From positions 8,682,188-8,746,187 of the forward strand of contig JBANSL010000013.1 of the NCBI GenBank assembly GCA_037127255.1: a DNA stretch of 64,000 nt. The letters run 5' to 3'. This document shows positions 29,956 through 44,538 of the stretch, piece by piece (the stretch's first letter is position 1; every line of letters begins with the position of its first letter). The notes beneath the pieces are model-generated. The model worked only from the letters and a program-made list of their open reading frames with translations. It was not told the DNA's origin and searched no databases. The stretch comes from Persicaria tinctoria. Its lineage: Eukaryota > Streptophyta > Magnoliopsida > Caryophyllales > Polygonaceae. The position numbers and the translations under genes are program-made.

Positions 29956-32900
29956 GGTAAAGGATGATGCCACTATGCCATGGCGCAATTCAGGTAACGG
30001 ACATAACTCGTTGCCTGAATGGCCACCACGTTGCCTGAACATTCAGGCAACGAACATGTCGTTGCCTAAATGGTGGTTGCTACAAGCTCGTTCCCCCAAT
30101 ACTCAGGCAACGAACAATAGTTTGTTCATTGCCTAAGACAGTTCAGGCAATGATTCAACCATTCGTTGCCTGAATATGGTCAACGGGCTGGGAACCGGAC
30201 TGATCCATTCAGGTGACGAGAGAAGTTCATCGCCTGAATAATAGGAACATTGTCAGAAAAATTCAAATATTCAAGTGACGAAAATGTTCGTTGCCTGAAC
30301 TATAAAGACATTTATATGAGTGTTGTTCCATCAACCATATTTATCAATGTTCGTTGCCTGATTCTTAAGGCGCAACATTTTAAGTTTGTTGCCTGAATGC
30401 CATCTTGGTAATAAAAAATGTCATTTAGAAGCTCTTGTTGCTCCTTGTTGTCAAGCATCCATTCACATTTCACCCAAATAACACTAATTCACAAACCAAA
30501 AGTTCAGGCAACGTGATGGCCATTCAGGCATGCATAATACCGAAGTTCTTACACAATTCACAAACCCAGCAGATTAAATAGAAGTCTAGAAACCATAGAA
30601 ACTTGACAAATCTAGTAGTTCACAATTCACAAAAAGCATTTCACGATTCACAACCCTGTTTGTTCATACGCAAACCTGACAGATCTAGCAACCATATAAA
30701 CCTTGTTCATGGATTGTTTGGAGAATCATTCACCTGGTGGCTGACTTGTTCGCCCAAAGGGATGCCTTGTTTGCCTGCGAGTAGGTCATGCACAAGGGCC
30801 TCCAATGCAGCAACGCGCGACAAAGCTACCCTTGCATTCTCCGTAGCCTTTGCAGCCTACTCTTGAGCCTTTGCAGACTTATCCTCCAGCTGTCTCCTCT
30901 CTTCTGCCATAGAAGCAGTCCATGGGCCTCCCCTCTTCTTTGGGGGTCGATTGTAATTCCCTCCCATACCTAGAGCAGTAGTAAAAGAAAGAGTTAACAA
31001 CAATTTCTGCATAAATGATCATACAAACTTCATTAGGAAGTCTCAATTTCAAAACGAGTTAAAGTTGATTAGCATATCAAGTAGCATTAATATCAATATT
31101 GAAGGTTCGATAATGTAAAACAATGTAATATAAAGATACTCTAGAAGGGGGGTTGAATAGAGTATGCCGGTTTTTCGCAGATAGTCTCAAGACTTTTGAA
31201 GCTCGTGCAAAACCCTTTGAGATTAGACTTAATCTTTTCTCTAGAAAACCTGAATCACAAATAAGTTATACAACTCGAACAAGTGCGGAAATATGGTAAA
31301 GCAATAAGTAAAGGACGCAACGAGTTGTTAACGAGGTTCGGCACGAACTTGGCCTACGTCCCCGCCTAGGGTTCTTCCACAACCCTAGGATTCAACATGC
31401 TTTATTGATTCACAAAGCTTAGGATCCTAATAGCTCACCGAGAAGCCTCTCTTCTATACAATTGCAATCTAGTCAACTCACGTTCCCTTGGAGTCCTAGA
31501 CCAATCTAGAAGAGCCCCACCTCTCTCAGCTATCTAGTACAATCCTCTTACTCTCGAGAATCAATAGCCTAGTGCAACTTCCCGAGCTATAAACTCTCGA
31601 GTAACACTATAAATGAATATATCCTATAAGCTCACAGTGACTCTCAAAGGCTTTGAAATAAACAACAAACTCTTGAGCGCTTAGTAGAGAGACACTTTGG
31701 AAGACAGATCTTTTCTTGAATGAATGAAAGCTCGTGTAGCACTTCTTGTTTCTGTCTTCTTCTTCCTTTCCTTTATATAAGAGCATGGAGCGTGAGGATC
31801 TTCAACACCAGATCTTTATCAACGGCTCTTTCGAATCATGGCTTGATCTTGAATCTTCTATTTATGGATACTCCGAAGCCATGATCTTATTTGAATTTGA
31901 TCTCCTCAAAAAGTACTAAAGGAAAGATATAATCTCGAAATACTTCCTGAAAAGGTTAGTCAAACATATATATAATATAAAGGAAGTATATAATAAGATT
32001 AAATAATATTCGGACTAATAAGACAGGTTTTGTATTTCATCAACTGTTAATGTTCTAAGGCCTTTGACACAAACATCCTGTCAAAGCCTTTGAAACATTT
32101 ATTCCGATTTTCATCAAGGGAGGGAGTTATCAATCTCCCCCTTGATGAAAGACAAAACCTGTGCATCCCTGCAACTTAGTCAAGCATAGATAATAAAATA
32201 GAAATCAGACTAAGTACCTACAAGGGTTAGACAAATGTTGGATCAAAAAATTTTAAAGCATGCAAAAACCATCCAACTGAAAACCATAAATCAAAAACCA
32301 AGGTCTTCCAAGACCTTTAAAAAGAGGTTTTCAAAGTCTAGCAACACCACAGATCATCTCCCCCTTTTTCTCTTTCAACAAAGGGAGGAGGTAAAACAGT
32401 CACCAAAAAAGTTACCAACTGTTTTGAAAACGTTTCCAAAAACCAGCAATGTATCAAGTGGGTGGGATAGGATTGGGTAGGGTTTAGGCTTAGTCATCCG
32501 GAGCATCATCAGTGAGCCTCGTCCACAGTCCTTCCAGCATCTTGGAAATCCCGCTCATCTCCGTCATAATCTCCTTCTGCAGCTCCTTGATATCCAGGCG
32601 AACTTCCTCCAAGCCCAACTCTAGGTTGTCCATGCGTTCATCGAAAGCTGGAGCAGTGAGAAAGGCTTTTGAAGGAGTGGCAAGACTCAAGGTCCCTTGG
32701 GGAGACCGAGTGATGCCAATCTTTTCAAGGCCCTTAGAGTCGAACTTACCCATATGACGCAGCTGTTCTTCATTTTTGACATCAATTCCAGAAGCTTTGA
32801 AGAGAGGGGTAAAAAGGGTAGCAAAGGGGAGAGGAGAGCCTTTTCTAGCTTTTCTGGCATGAGCCATGGTTCCAAGGATAGTGTTGGCTAGATCAAGGTC

Positions 32901-35900
32901 AAGGCCATTTAAGATGCGGTAGAGCAGAACCATAACATTGTCGGTAAGGAGTGAGCCAGAGTTAAGACGGGGTAAGAGGCATCGAACAATGATGTTGAAA
33001 ATTATTTTTGCCTCAAGGGTTAGGGATGAGTGGGTGAGTTGCTTTGAGGTGCTGTTGGATGCTTCGGGTAGGAGATACTTGGCTCGGGCAAGGATGATGC
33101 AATTCTCTTTTGAGGGGTGTATTTCAGAGGGTGGAATTGGGGTAGGTAAGCCAAGGAAATCTGCAAAATCATTGGATTTGAGAGTGATTCTAACCCCTTT
33201 GACAACAGACTCCAAAGACCAACCATTGGTGTCGTTTTTAGCTTTCAGGTTAATGTAAAACAGACGGGTAAGCTGGGGGTAGTAGACAGTTTCAAGGTTA
33301 AGAAGGGTCCAGGCTGGGGATTTTTTGAGAAGCTCAATGCATGGTAACTTCAAAGCTTCGAAGAACTCAAAATCCAAAAAATCAGAACAGCTAATCTTAC
33401 GAGTTCGAAACTCGTCTACCCACTTACCAGCAGTCTCAGCATCTTGAAACCAAGAGGAGGGCAAGGATTGATTTACCTGGATATAGGCCGGGGGGTCAGC
33501 ATTCTTTCTGCGAGCAACTGTTGGAGCAGCTCTCTTGACATGCGCTACAAGACTCTTGACAGTGCCCTTCCTGGTGCGCTTGGGAGATGGAGGCTTGACA
33601 GCAGCAGGGGCTTTCCGCTTCTTTGGAGACGTGGGAGGAGGAGGAAAAGGAGAGGGAGATTCTTCCTCCTCTTCCTCAGACCCCGAGTCCTCACCGGACC
33701 CAGCTACATCTTCTTCTTCTTCCTCAGGATCCTCCTCGGCTTCGGTATCCTTCCGAATCCTCTCAGCTTCTTCCTCGGCCAGTTTCTTTGCAAGCTCGGC
33801 CTCCTCATCTGCCTTTTTCTTTCTCAAGGCCTCCTCCTCGGCTTCCTTGGCAGCATCTCTTTCCAGGAGGGCGTCTAGGTCATCTTCCTCCTCTTCCTCG
33901 TCCACTTCCTCAGCCAAAATCTTCCTCTTTCCTTTCTGTTTAGCACTTAGCGGCTTCTTAGCAGAGCGCTTTTGAGAGCTCTTGGGAACAATGGCCGTGC
34001 TCTCAGCGATGGTGCTCTGGACGACAGTTGGGACAATAGCTTGAGGAGCGGGTTCAGGTGTGGGAGAGGTAGCAGTGGCCTGGCGTCCCTTGGGGGTGGC
34101 GCCAAGTCTTTTGGGTGTGACAACTTTCTTGGTTTTGGGTGCCATGGAGGAAATCGGCTAGGGTTTTCTTAGAACAGATTGAGAGGTTGAAGAAGGAGAA
34201 GGTGAAGGGGTTTGGATTAGTTCTGAGTGTGTGTTGTAATCGGGTACAGGATTGGGTTTAAGTAGAGGGATTGATGGGACGGGTTTAGAATTCCAAGGAA
34301 AGAAATCATCACATTGCCAATTTGAAAGGTTTCCAATTCAAAATTCAAATTTTCCATTAAAATCGGACTGAATAACCAAAATATCTAGTTCCAAAAATAA
34401 AATATCTTAACGGTTAAGGAAATCACTGAAATTGGCAATTTTGAAATTGGCAATTTTGAAATCCGACAAAAAAAAAATATAATTGATAAATATCTAGAAA
34501 GATATTAACCAAAAATATATGATCCGATATATGTAATCCACCATTTAGTTCACACACCTTGACATAGTTCTCAAGGGTCTTGACACTAAGTAGAATTTAT
34601 CTTTCGTAAAGGGAGTGCTCCCCCTACGAAAGTGCATCCTTGTTAAGCATCTCAATCTCTCGTCTTATGAAGGTGAACCTGTCCTCTGCCAAAGGCTTAG
34701 TGAAAATGTCAGCCCATTGATAATCAGTTGAAATAAACGAAATGGACACATCACCTTTTTCAACATGATCTCTAATGAAATGATGCCTTACATCAATATG
34801 TTTGGTCCTTGAATGCTGAACAGGATTCTTAGTGATGGAGATGGCACTTGTATTGTCACACTTAATTGGGATACCTTTGAGGTTGATGCCAAGATCTCGC
34901 ATTTGTTGAGCTATCCAAAGGATTTGGGAGCAACAGGCTCCAGCTGCAATGTATTCGGCTTCTGCAGTGGATAGAGCAACTGAGTTTTGCTTCTTTGAGT
35001 GCCAACTGATCAAAGATGCTCCTAAGAATTGGCAACATCCTGATGTGCTCTTCCTATCCACCTTATAGCCTGCAAAATCTGCATCAGAATATCCAATTAA
35101 AGTGAAATCCTTTTGCTTTGGGTACCATAGTCCAAGCTCCTGAGTGCCATTGAGATATCGAAAGATCCTCTTCACAGCCACGAGGTGAGATTCTTTAGGA
35201 TCAGCTTGAAACCTAGCACACATGCAAACACTAAACATGATGTCAGGTCTACTAGCCGTGAGATATAATAAAGATCCAATCATTCCTCGATACTCCTTTT
35301 GATTGACACTTATTCCAGTCTTGTCTTGATCTAGAGACAATGTTGAGCTCATGGAGTCTTGGCTGCTTTGGATTGATCCATCTTGAACTTCTTCAAGAGA
35401 TCCTTAGTGTACTTGCTTTGGTTGACAAAGATCCCTTTCTTGGATTGATGAACTTGTAATCCCAAAAAGAAGTTGAGTTCACCCATCAAGCTCATCTCAA
35501 ATTCACTGCACATGATGTCAGAAAATTCCTTGCACAAAGATGTGTTAGTAGCACCAAATAATATATCATCAACATAAATTTTCATAACCAAAATGTCCTT
35601 TCCTTTGGTTTTGATAAAAAGAGTCTTGTCGATCAACCCCCTTTTAAAATCATTTTCTAAAAGATATTTTGACAAGCGCTCATACCAAGCTCTTGGGGCT
35701 TGTTTCAAACCATAAAGCGCTTTGTCAAGTTTATAAACATGATTGGAAAATTCTGAACTTTCAAAACCTGGGGGTTGAGCCACATATACTTCTTCTTCTA
35801 AGAAACCATTAAGAAAAGCACACTTGACATCCATTTGATATAACTTTATGCTCATAAAAGATGCAAATGCTAATAAAATGCGAATGGCTTCAAGCCTGGC

Positions 35901-38900
35901 TACGGGAGCAAAGATCTCCTCGTAGTCAACACCTTCTTCTTGATTATAGCCTTGAGCAACAAGCCTTGCCTTGTTCCTCACAATCTTACCATTCTCATCT
36001 AGCTTGTTTCGAAATACCCATCGTGTGCCAATGACTGATTGATGCTTTGGCCTAGGCTTCAAGTTCCAGACTTTGTTCCTTTCAAATTCATTAAGCTCAC
36101 TTTGCATAGCAATGATCCAGTCTGGCTCCTGAAGTGCCTCATCTATCTTCTTTGGCTCAATAAGAGAAACAAACGCGTGAAAAGCACAAAGATCTTTAAG
36201 TTTAGAACGAGTTTGAACACTAGAAGTAGGGTCAGAAATGATATCCTTTAATGAGTGTGATGAGGAGTATTTGAATTTCCTTTTGCTCGTCTCAGCTCCT
36301 TGATTCGTCACACCAATAGGATTGACTTGTAGTACATCTGACTCCGTGGTCCTGTTAGGTTCAGTTACAGCAGTTTCTGACATCTCAACACTGTTGGATT
36401 GGACACCAAGGGCTTTGGACGAATCTTTAACACCTTGGGCCAATTCTTCAGTGTTAAGAATCGGTTCCTGCATGTTCCTCTTCTCTGTGTTCTTGGTAGC
36501 AGCATCATCACCTTCCTCGTTCTCTTCATGGATGTTAAGATCTATATCTGCAACACTTTCACTCAAAGCACCGTCATTGCATTCATAAAAAATAACATGT
36601 ATACTTTCTTCAACTACCTGGGTCCTTTTATTGAAGATTCTATAAGCTTTGCTACTCGTGGAATAGCCAAGAAATATACCTTCATCACTACGCGCATCAA
36701 ATTTCCCAAGGTTGTCTTTTCCATTGTTATGAACAAAACAAGTATAGCCAAAGGGTTTAAAATAAGATATAAGTGGTTTGCGGCCTTTGAAAAGTTCATA
36801 AGGAGTTTTCTTTAAGATGGAACGAATAAGACAACGATTCAAAATATAGTTAGATGTGTTAACAACTTCAGCCCAATAGGTTTTAGGTAATGCATTTTCT
36901 AAAAGCATAGTCCTGGCCATATCCTCTAAGGTGCGATTCTTGCGTTCCATAACCCCGTTTTGTTGAGGTGTCCTAGGAGCAGAAAAGTTATGGGAGATGC
37001 CATATTTAGCACAAAATAAATCAAATTGAAGTTGATCAAACTCCCTACCATGATCACTCCGAATTGACACTATGGGCTCGTTTCTTAAAGTTTGCAACTC
37101 CTTACAAAGTTTTGAAAACTCAAATAAGGCCTCTGATTTTTCTTTTAAAAATGCAGCCCAAGTATGTCTAGAAAAATCATCAACAACAACTAGCATGTAC
37201 TTTTTACCATTGGGAGATTTGACTCGCATAGGACCACATAAATCCATATGTAAAAGTTCAAGGGGTCTAGAAGAACTGACAACCTTTTTGGGTTTGAACG
37301 AGCTACGTGTTTGTTTACCTCGTGTGCATGCGTTGCACATGTCAATACCTTTGAAGTCCATTTCAGGTAGCCCTCTTACAAGCCCTTTGGACACAAGCTT
37401 CTGTAGTGTATGTGGACTCACATGACCGAGTCTCCTGTGTTAGAGCTTTGGATCATCCGTCAAAGCCTTTAGACAGGTTAAACTTCCTTGTGCCACTTGA
37501 TCAGCATTTACGGCGTATATATTGTTGTAACGGTATGCAGTCAATATAACTTCACCTGTATCTTCTCTACACACTATACATCTTTTCTTGTTAAATCTCA
37601 CATTGTTACCACTATCACATAATTGAGAGACACTAAGCAGATTATACTTCAAACCATTAACAAGATAGACATTTTTAATACTATGGCTGGAATCACTTCC
37701 AACACTACCAATACCAATGATGTCACATTTTCCTTTGTCACCAAGAGTGATTGTTCCCGTGGATTGCTCCTTTAGATCATGAAAGAGAGAGCTCTTCCCA
37801 CTCATATGCCTCGAGCATCCACTATCAATAATCCATTTGTGATCTTTCACCTTGGTGATCTCCTGCAAGACAAACATCAACCTTTGTGGCTAGACCAATA
37901 AGCAAATTTGGAACCATTGTTGGGGTAAACCATATTTGGTAAAATAGTGCCTTTTGGAACCCAAACTTGTGTTATCCGTTCTTTTCTCAAATGAATAGGA
38001 AATGTATTGCGAATAATATATGGATCCTTTCTTCTATAAGGGCAGGTCTCTTTTACATGTCCCTTTCTAGCACAATGGTGACATATAGGAGAGGTTCTGC
38101 TTCCTTTTGCCTTTACAAAAGTGGTAATGTGTTGCTTCTTTAAAAACATTGGATTGTAACCAATACCACTTTTGTTTAGAGAGCTTTGTTGCTCACCCAA
38201 CATCCTATCGAGAGTACCTTTGGATTTGGTAAAACTTATGAGGGCTGTCTGTTGGTCTTGAATCTTATTATTTAGGGAGATTTTCTCGTTCTCTAAGTCA
38301 TGATGCTCATTTCTTAGAGAGGAGAGATCTTTCTTGAGTTCAGATTTCTTCGAGTCAAGCGTCTTGACTTTAATGTCAAGACCTGAATAAGAAGCTTCAA
38401 GACCTTTGACCCGCCTAGACAGTTCCTCAATAGTTCTTTCCTGGTCCACGGTTTTCTTGATAAGAGTGTTAGTATGGGCAATAAGTTTCTCTTCATTGAC
38501 AATCATATTAAAAAGGAATTCCAATAGTACCTCTTTTGGACTTGCCATGAGCTCTCTTACAGTTACCTCGAGTTGCTCATAATGAGATTCATCTCCTGTG
38601 GCCATGAGACAAAGGTTGGCCTTTTCATCATCGGAATTTGAGTCAGAGTCGCTCCAAGTTGCTACCATGGCTTTCTTTTTCCATCTATCGCCTTTCTTGA
38701 ACTGACTCTTCGTCTTTTGAGGGCAGTCTTTTACAAGATGATCTGTTTCACCACATTCAAAACAAGACAAAGGTTTTGTCTTCTTCTCATATTTGTTGAA
38801 TTGAGACTTACCTCGAATTTTAGAAGACTCTGATTCATCCTTGTTGTTGAATTGCTTCTTCATCTTGAGGATTCGAGAAAGACCCCTTGTAATGAGATCA

Positions 38901-41900
38901 AAGGGATCATCCTCATCATCATCCTCATCTTCAGAATCAGACACATCTTTCGGCTCATCCTTCTTAGACTTGAGTGCCAAGTTCTTAGTGCTTGTTAGAA
39001 GTTCTCCACCGTCTTCATTAAGGATCATCTCATGAGTGATCAGCTTCCCAAGAAGGTCATCAAGGGGTAGAGTGGTGAGGTCCTGTGCTTCCTCTATAGT
39101 TGTTACTTTCGGACCCCATTTCTCTTTTGGGAGGCACCTCAGTATCTTCCTCACTTTCTCAACGTTGGTAAAGCTCTTGCCGAGAGAGTCAAGGTTGTTG
39201 GTAATTTCTATGAATCGTGTGAACATGGCCTTGATTGACTCATCAGACTTCATCTTGAAGAGCTCATACTTTCGAAGGAAGATGCTGATCTTGGTGTCTT
39301 TCACTTGGCTCGTTCCTTCATAGGTGACGACCAGTTTGTTCCAAATCTCTTTAGCTGACCTACAAGATGAAATACGGTTAAACTCATCAGTGCTAAGACC
39401 ACAATAAAGTAAGTTAATAGCCCTGTAGTTTTTGGAGATGGTTTCAAGATCTGCTTGGTTGTATTCAGACTCCTTCTTTGCAACTTTGGTGTCATTTGGT
39501 CCATCTTTCTCTGGAATCTTCGGACCATTCTCTATAATGTTCCAAAGCTCTAGATCTTAGTCTATGATGAACATTTTCATCAAAGATCTCCAATGGAAAA
39601 AGTTGTTTCCTACAAAGAGTGGCGGTCCGCTTGTGGACCTTCCCTGTGCAAATCCTCCGCTTGCTTCACCAGACATGATCGAAAACTCACAAGATTGTTA
39701 GATCAAAAACAGTGAGTAAAGCTCTGATACCAATTGAAGGTTCGATAATGTAAAACAATGTAATATAAAGATACTCTAGAAAGGGGGTTGAATAGAGTAT
39801 GCCGGTTTTTCGCAGATAGTCTCAAGACTTTTGAAGCTCGTGCAAAACCCTTTGAGATTAGACTTAATCTTTTCTCTAGAAAACCTGAATCAAAAATAAG
39901 TTATACAATTCGAACAAGTGCGGAAATATGGTAAAGCAATAAGTAAAGGACGCAACGAGTTGTTAATGAGGTTCGGCACGAACTTGGCTTACGTCCCCGC
40001 CTAGGGTTCTTCCACAACCCTAGGATTCAACAGACTTTATTGATTCACAAAGCTTAGGATCCTAATAACTCACCGAGAAGCCTCTCTCCTATACAATTGC
40101 AATCTAGTCAACTCACGTTCCCTTGGAGTCCTAGACCAATCTAGAAGAGCCCCACCTCTCTCAGCTATCTAGTACAATCCTCTTACTCTCGAGAATCAAT
40201 AGCCTAGTGCAACTTCCCGAGCTATAAACTCTCGAGTAACACTATAAATGAATATATCCTATAAGCTCACAGTGACTCTCAAAGGCTTTGAAATAAACAA
40301 CAAACTCTTGAGCGCTTAGTAGAGAGACACTTTGGAAGACAGATCTTTTCTTAAATGAATGAAAGCTCGTTTAGCACTTCTTGTTTCTGTCTTCTTCTTC
40401 CTTTCCTTTATATAAGAGCATGGAGCGTGAGGATCTTCAAGACCAGATCTTTATCAACGGCTCTTTCGAATCATGGCTTGATCTTGAATCTTCTATTTAT
40501 GGATAATCCGAAGCCATTATCTTATTTGAATTTGATCTCCTCAAAAAGTACTAAAGGAAAGATATAATCTCGAAATACTTCCTGAAAAGGTTAGTCAAAC
40601 ATATATATAATATAAAGAAAGTATATAATAAGATTAAATAATATTCGGACTAATAAGACAGGTTTTGTATTTCATCAAATGTTAATGCTCCAAGGCCTTT
40701 GACACAAATATCTTGTCAAAGCCTTTGAAATATTTATTCCGATTTTCATCAAGGGAGGGAGTTATCAAATATATACCGTGTTAATAAGTAATAACATTTC
40801 TAACAAAGAGCTCGATCCAAATAATAAAAGATTGAATATTAATCAAAAGTAAATTATTCAATCCTAAAGTTCTCAAAAAAAAATTATTCAATCATAACAA
40901 CATCGATAACCATCTCAAGAAAAGGCAATTTTAGCTGAAGAAGATAAGAGGAAAGTGAAATACACTCTTTCTAGAACAAGTGCATATAAAAAAATAAAAA
41001 AATCACTCGTAGTTTCAAAACAAGTGCTTAATTTCAGAACAAGTGCATATAACATCGATTACCATCTCAATTTCACTTTCAGAAAATTACCATATGATTT
41101 TCAGAACAAGTGCATATAACATAGATGTTGGTAGCATTACTTACAAGCAAGTACTGCCGGCCATAGTGAATCAAGTGGCAGCATGTTCAATACCTTAGCC
41201 ACCCAACATGCTTTGTAAACTCTATTAATCCTAATAATAAAATCCTGCAACATCAAGATTGCAACAGAGGGACTATTAGAGAAGAAGGCAATAAACCAGA
41301 AATCAAATAAGTTGAGCATTCAAACTGGGTATTAAAAGGGAATTTAATATGATTACAGGAGCAATGGAATTACATTCTCTGTTGAAACACACACACACAC
41401 AAAAGAGGATAAAATAGAGGTACTGAAGCTAACTCACTCTTGTAAGATAGCAATTAAGCAGCCCTCCTGGAGAGCCTGGCTCATTTATATGAGTGCATCC
41501 AAGATTTGTATTTGTTGCTCAACAAATATCTCCTCCTTGCAAGCAAATGAATCTGTTAACACTTTCAAACATAAGTGATAATGTATACAGAACTCATCCT
41601 AAAGGTAGAAATGATATCAAGTCTTGTATAGTCTATCTTACTTGTAGATAATCGTTTTTTAGCCTATGTAATGTAACTCATATTTTCATTAATAAAATCA
41701 CTCAAGTATATAAGCCTTACATTCTCATCTTTATGTCTTCCCTGTCTTGATAATCAATCCTGGCAAAATACAGAGAATTAAACCCTATCCACAACATCAC
41801 AACCAAGCACCAAATCATTTTTGTCTAAATATTCAGAAGCAAAAAAGGCCCTAATCTGCCATAACAACACAGACATGCACAAGATCCTCCTAAACAATAA

Positions 41901-44441
41901 TAAACTGCAAAAAAAAAATGAAAAGAAAAGGAAGAAACTTAGGGAGGAACCAAAGAACACATTTTGCCTTAGGCTACCTTGATCTTCATTTGAAATCCAG
42001 AAATCAATAAACAAAATTTAAGCAAATTTTCCAGAAATGAAATTTAAGCAGAACCTTGTTCAACTTTGGAATTAATAAACAAAATTTAAGCAAAACCTCA
42101 AATCACAATAGAGGTATGTGGTGATGGTCGTAGAAGAGCGGTGCCTAAATTGAAATGGTAGACAGCTAGCGGTGGAGGAGAGACATGGAGAAGTAGGTAT
42201 TGTTACCGGCGTTTGTACTGAAGCAATCGAAATAGAGGAAGCGAGAGGCGGCGAACTCGGATTGGGCGTCGACTGGCCCTCCAGCTTCGGCGTCTTCTTC
42301 TGTCTCGTATCCCCTGGCTGAACAGCAACCCTGGCCTTCAAGAGAGCGAGCAAAAGAAGGCAAGGACAGAAGAGGAATGCTGAGAGAGTGATGAACATCA
42401 GCACTGAGGAGAGGCGGCTTCAGCGGCTTCAGACGGACGACCGAGAGGGATGAGCAGCGGCCGGCCGGACTGCGGACTGCTCGGAGGAGAGCATCGAAGA
42501 GGGTGCTCGGGAAGTGGTCGGAATGGGGCTGTTGTTGCTCTATTTTTCGAGGAATAGGGAGATCTTGAAGAGGAAGATCTGGGTTTGAGGGAGGGAGATC
42601 TGGGTTTGAGAGGAAGAGAGAGATGAAGAGAGGCGGTGGATCTCATCTAGGGTTCTAGGGTTAGTGTGAATGCCCCCAACAAAATTAATGAGCGGGAATG
42701 ATACCGCCCAATTTTCACAATGCATTCCCAGCAAAATTAGGAAGCGGGAATTATACCGCCTAATAATTAATTTTCACTTATATTAAGAATCAATCTATAT
42801 GTATATTTTTTATTTTTTAATAATTAGGTAGTATTGTTTTTTTTAAATATATTATAATAATAAGTCAAGTAATAAATTACTTTATTATATTTATGAATAA
42901 AAATAATTGTGAAAGATAATAAATTTTAGAATTTGTAATATATTATTGAATTAATGCAAGTATAGTAAAGGAAAATCATTAAGTGAACGGGTGTTAATAT
43001 GACATTGATTAAAATTTTACAAGGAATTTAAATAAAGTGATAAAAAATCCTTAATAATTGTATTTTAACTTATGTAAATGTTTTACATATGTGTAAAATT
43101 ATTATATAAAAAGCATATGCACAGTGTGCGGGCACTAATCTAGTTAAAGATTGATTATTACCGCTTACTTAAAAAAGATTGATTATTACACCAAATTATA
43201 ATTAACTAGTATTCACATGTCAATAAATTTTAAAAAATATATAAATAACATTTTTTTTTGTAAGCAAGATAAGAATTCGGTTCTCCAGAGAAGTCTAGAG
43301 AAACCGAGAGACCGGACAAGCCGGTAGATGGACTAACCATCATGTACAACCGAAAAAAATTACAAAAGCAAATGACTGAAGCAAATGACAGAAATAACAA
43401 AGCATAAATAAACGTACAAGTCATCCTACACCGAAACTACAAGCTAGCAGAACAAACAAACCGATCGGCCAAAGGGAAGACGCACACAGAGAACTCATGG
43501 ACTCCAACAGAGCCTTTAGATATCGATCGCACTTCCACGATGTCTACGAACATAGCAAATCGACCACCGTTCACATGAAGCCTGCAGAACAACAAGAACA
43601 ACACTGCACACCAATCCGCAAGCCCCAATCCTAACCAAACCATTGCCTATTCAAACCCCAAAACTCATCTTAACTCCTCAAGGACGATAACTAAGATCGT
43701 AATAGGTTGCACAAGGGCAAACCAAATTAGAGACGGCAAGATGAGCAATAAGAGAAAAAATAACACAACAATCAAAAGGAAAGGATAAAGGCCAGCCAGA
43801 TTGAATTTGTAATCGAAATAGGCAGAGGGGCAACTACCCGACAGCCACAAGGGTTGGGTATGATTATCGGGGTCACAGACTCATAGCGCATCCGAGTTGG
43901 TTGGATTGGTCGTCGGCAGGTGAGCGTAGGGGATGTGGCGTAGCCACGAGGGGTGGTGGTAGCCCGCCACGACAGGCGGCGGAGCAAAGTGGTTGCAACC
44001 AAGCGAGGCCAAGAGGAAAGCGGAGAGCAAACACACTCCAAATCCCGACGGACCTAGCCGCAAACGATTAGCTACAGCTGGAACGAGGCCATGGCGGTGG
44101 AGCCGAGGCTGACAAAGGAGCTGAGGAAGGCGGTCGGAGAGGTTGTTGGTGGCGTGGCGGCGATGTTGGCATGGATGCAGAGGCCATGACAACGGAGGAC
44201 CATGTATGGCAGTGGCCGGTGGGTGACTCTCGACCCAAAGGTGGCTGGGGGCCAGGTTGCAGGTGACTGGTTGCTGGTGAGGGCAAGAAGATGTGGCCTG
44301 TGGGAGGGGGCGACGCAAGACGAACCAAAACGCCTCTCTAAAGAGAGAGCGTTTAGGTCAAATATATAATGTTTATATCGCTTATATATTTAAATATATA
44401 ATGTTGTTATTTTGTTAAACCGATTATCTATAAAATTAGAA

Positions 44442-44538
<97 letters not shown>

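Larger units (their letters stand above)
31100..40767 (-). mobile_element. SIRE-C: SIRE/Maximus-type Copia element nested in CACTA-A
   Basis: A 9668-base element on the minus strand with two 1033-base LTRs (TGATAACTCC...CGAACCTTCA) and a 5-base target duplication AATAT (31095-31099, 40768-40772). The organisation is the same as SIRE-A: PBS, gag, pol, third ORF, PPT. By hand the LTRs differ at about 22 of 1033 sites (about 2%). gag carries one nonsense codon, and pol one nonsense codon and a 1-base deletion; ORF3 is intact. Confidence 0.95.

Noticed and set aside
29989..30540. Regularly spaced short repeats that look CRISPR-like
   Set aside because: Repeats occur in both orientations with irregular spacing at both ends of a CACTA transposon in a plant genome; they are subterminal repeats.
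33444..33975. Plus-strand frames opposite the SIRE-C third ORF
   Set aside because: Antisense shadows of the acidic coiled-coil coding sequence (Glu/Lys codons read as Ser and Phe).
32490..34145. Envelope-like glycoprotein for the SIRE third ORF
   Set aside because: No signal peptide, membrane helix or glycoprotein features are visible; only coiled coils and a cytosolic-looking domain.
39301..39528. 75-codon minus-strand frame upstream of gag
   Set aside because: Shadow frame; the true gag frame runs through this region from the ATG at 39676 with one nonsense codon.
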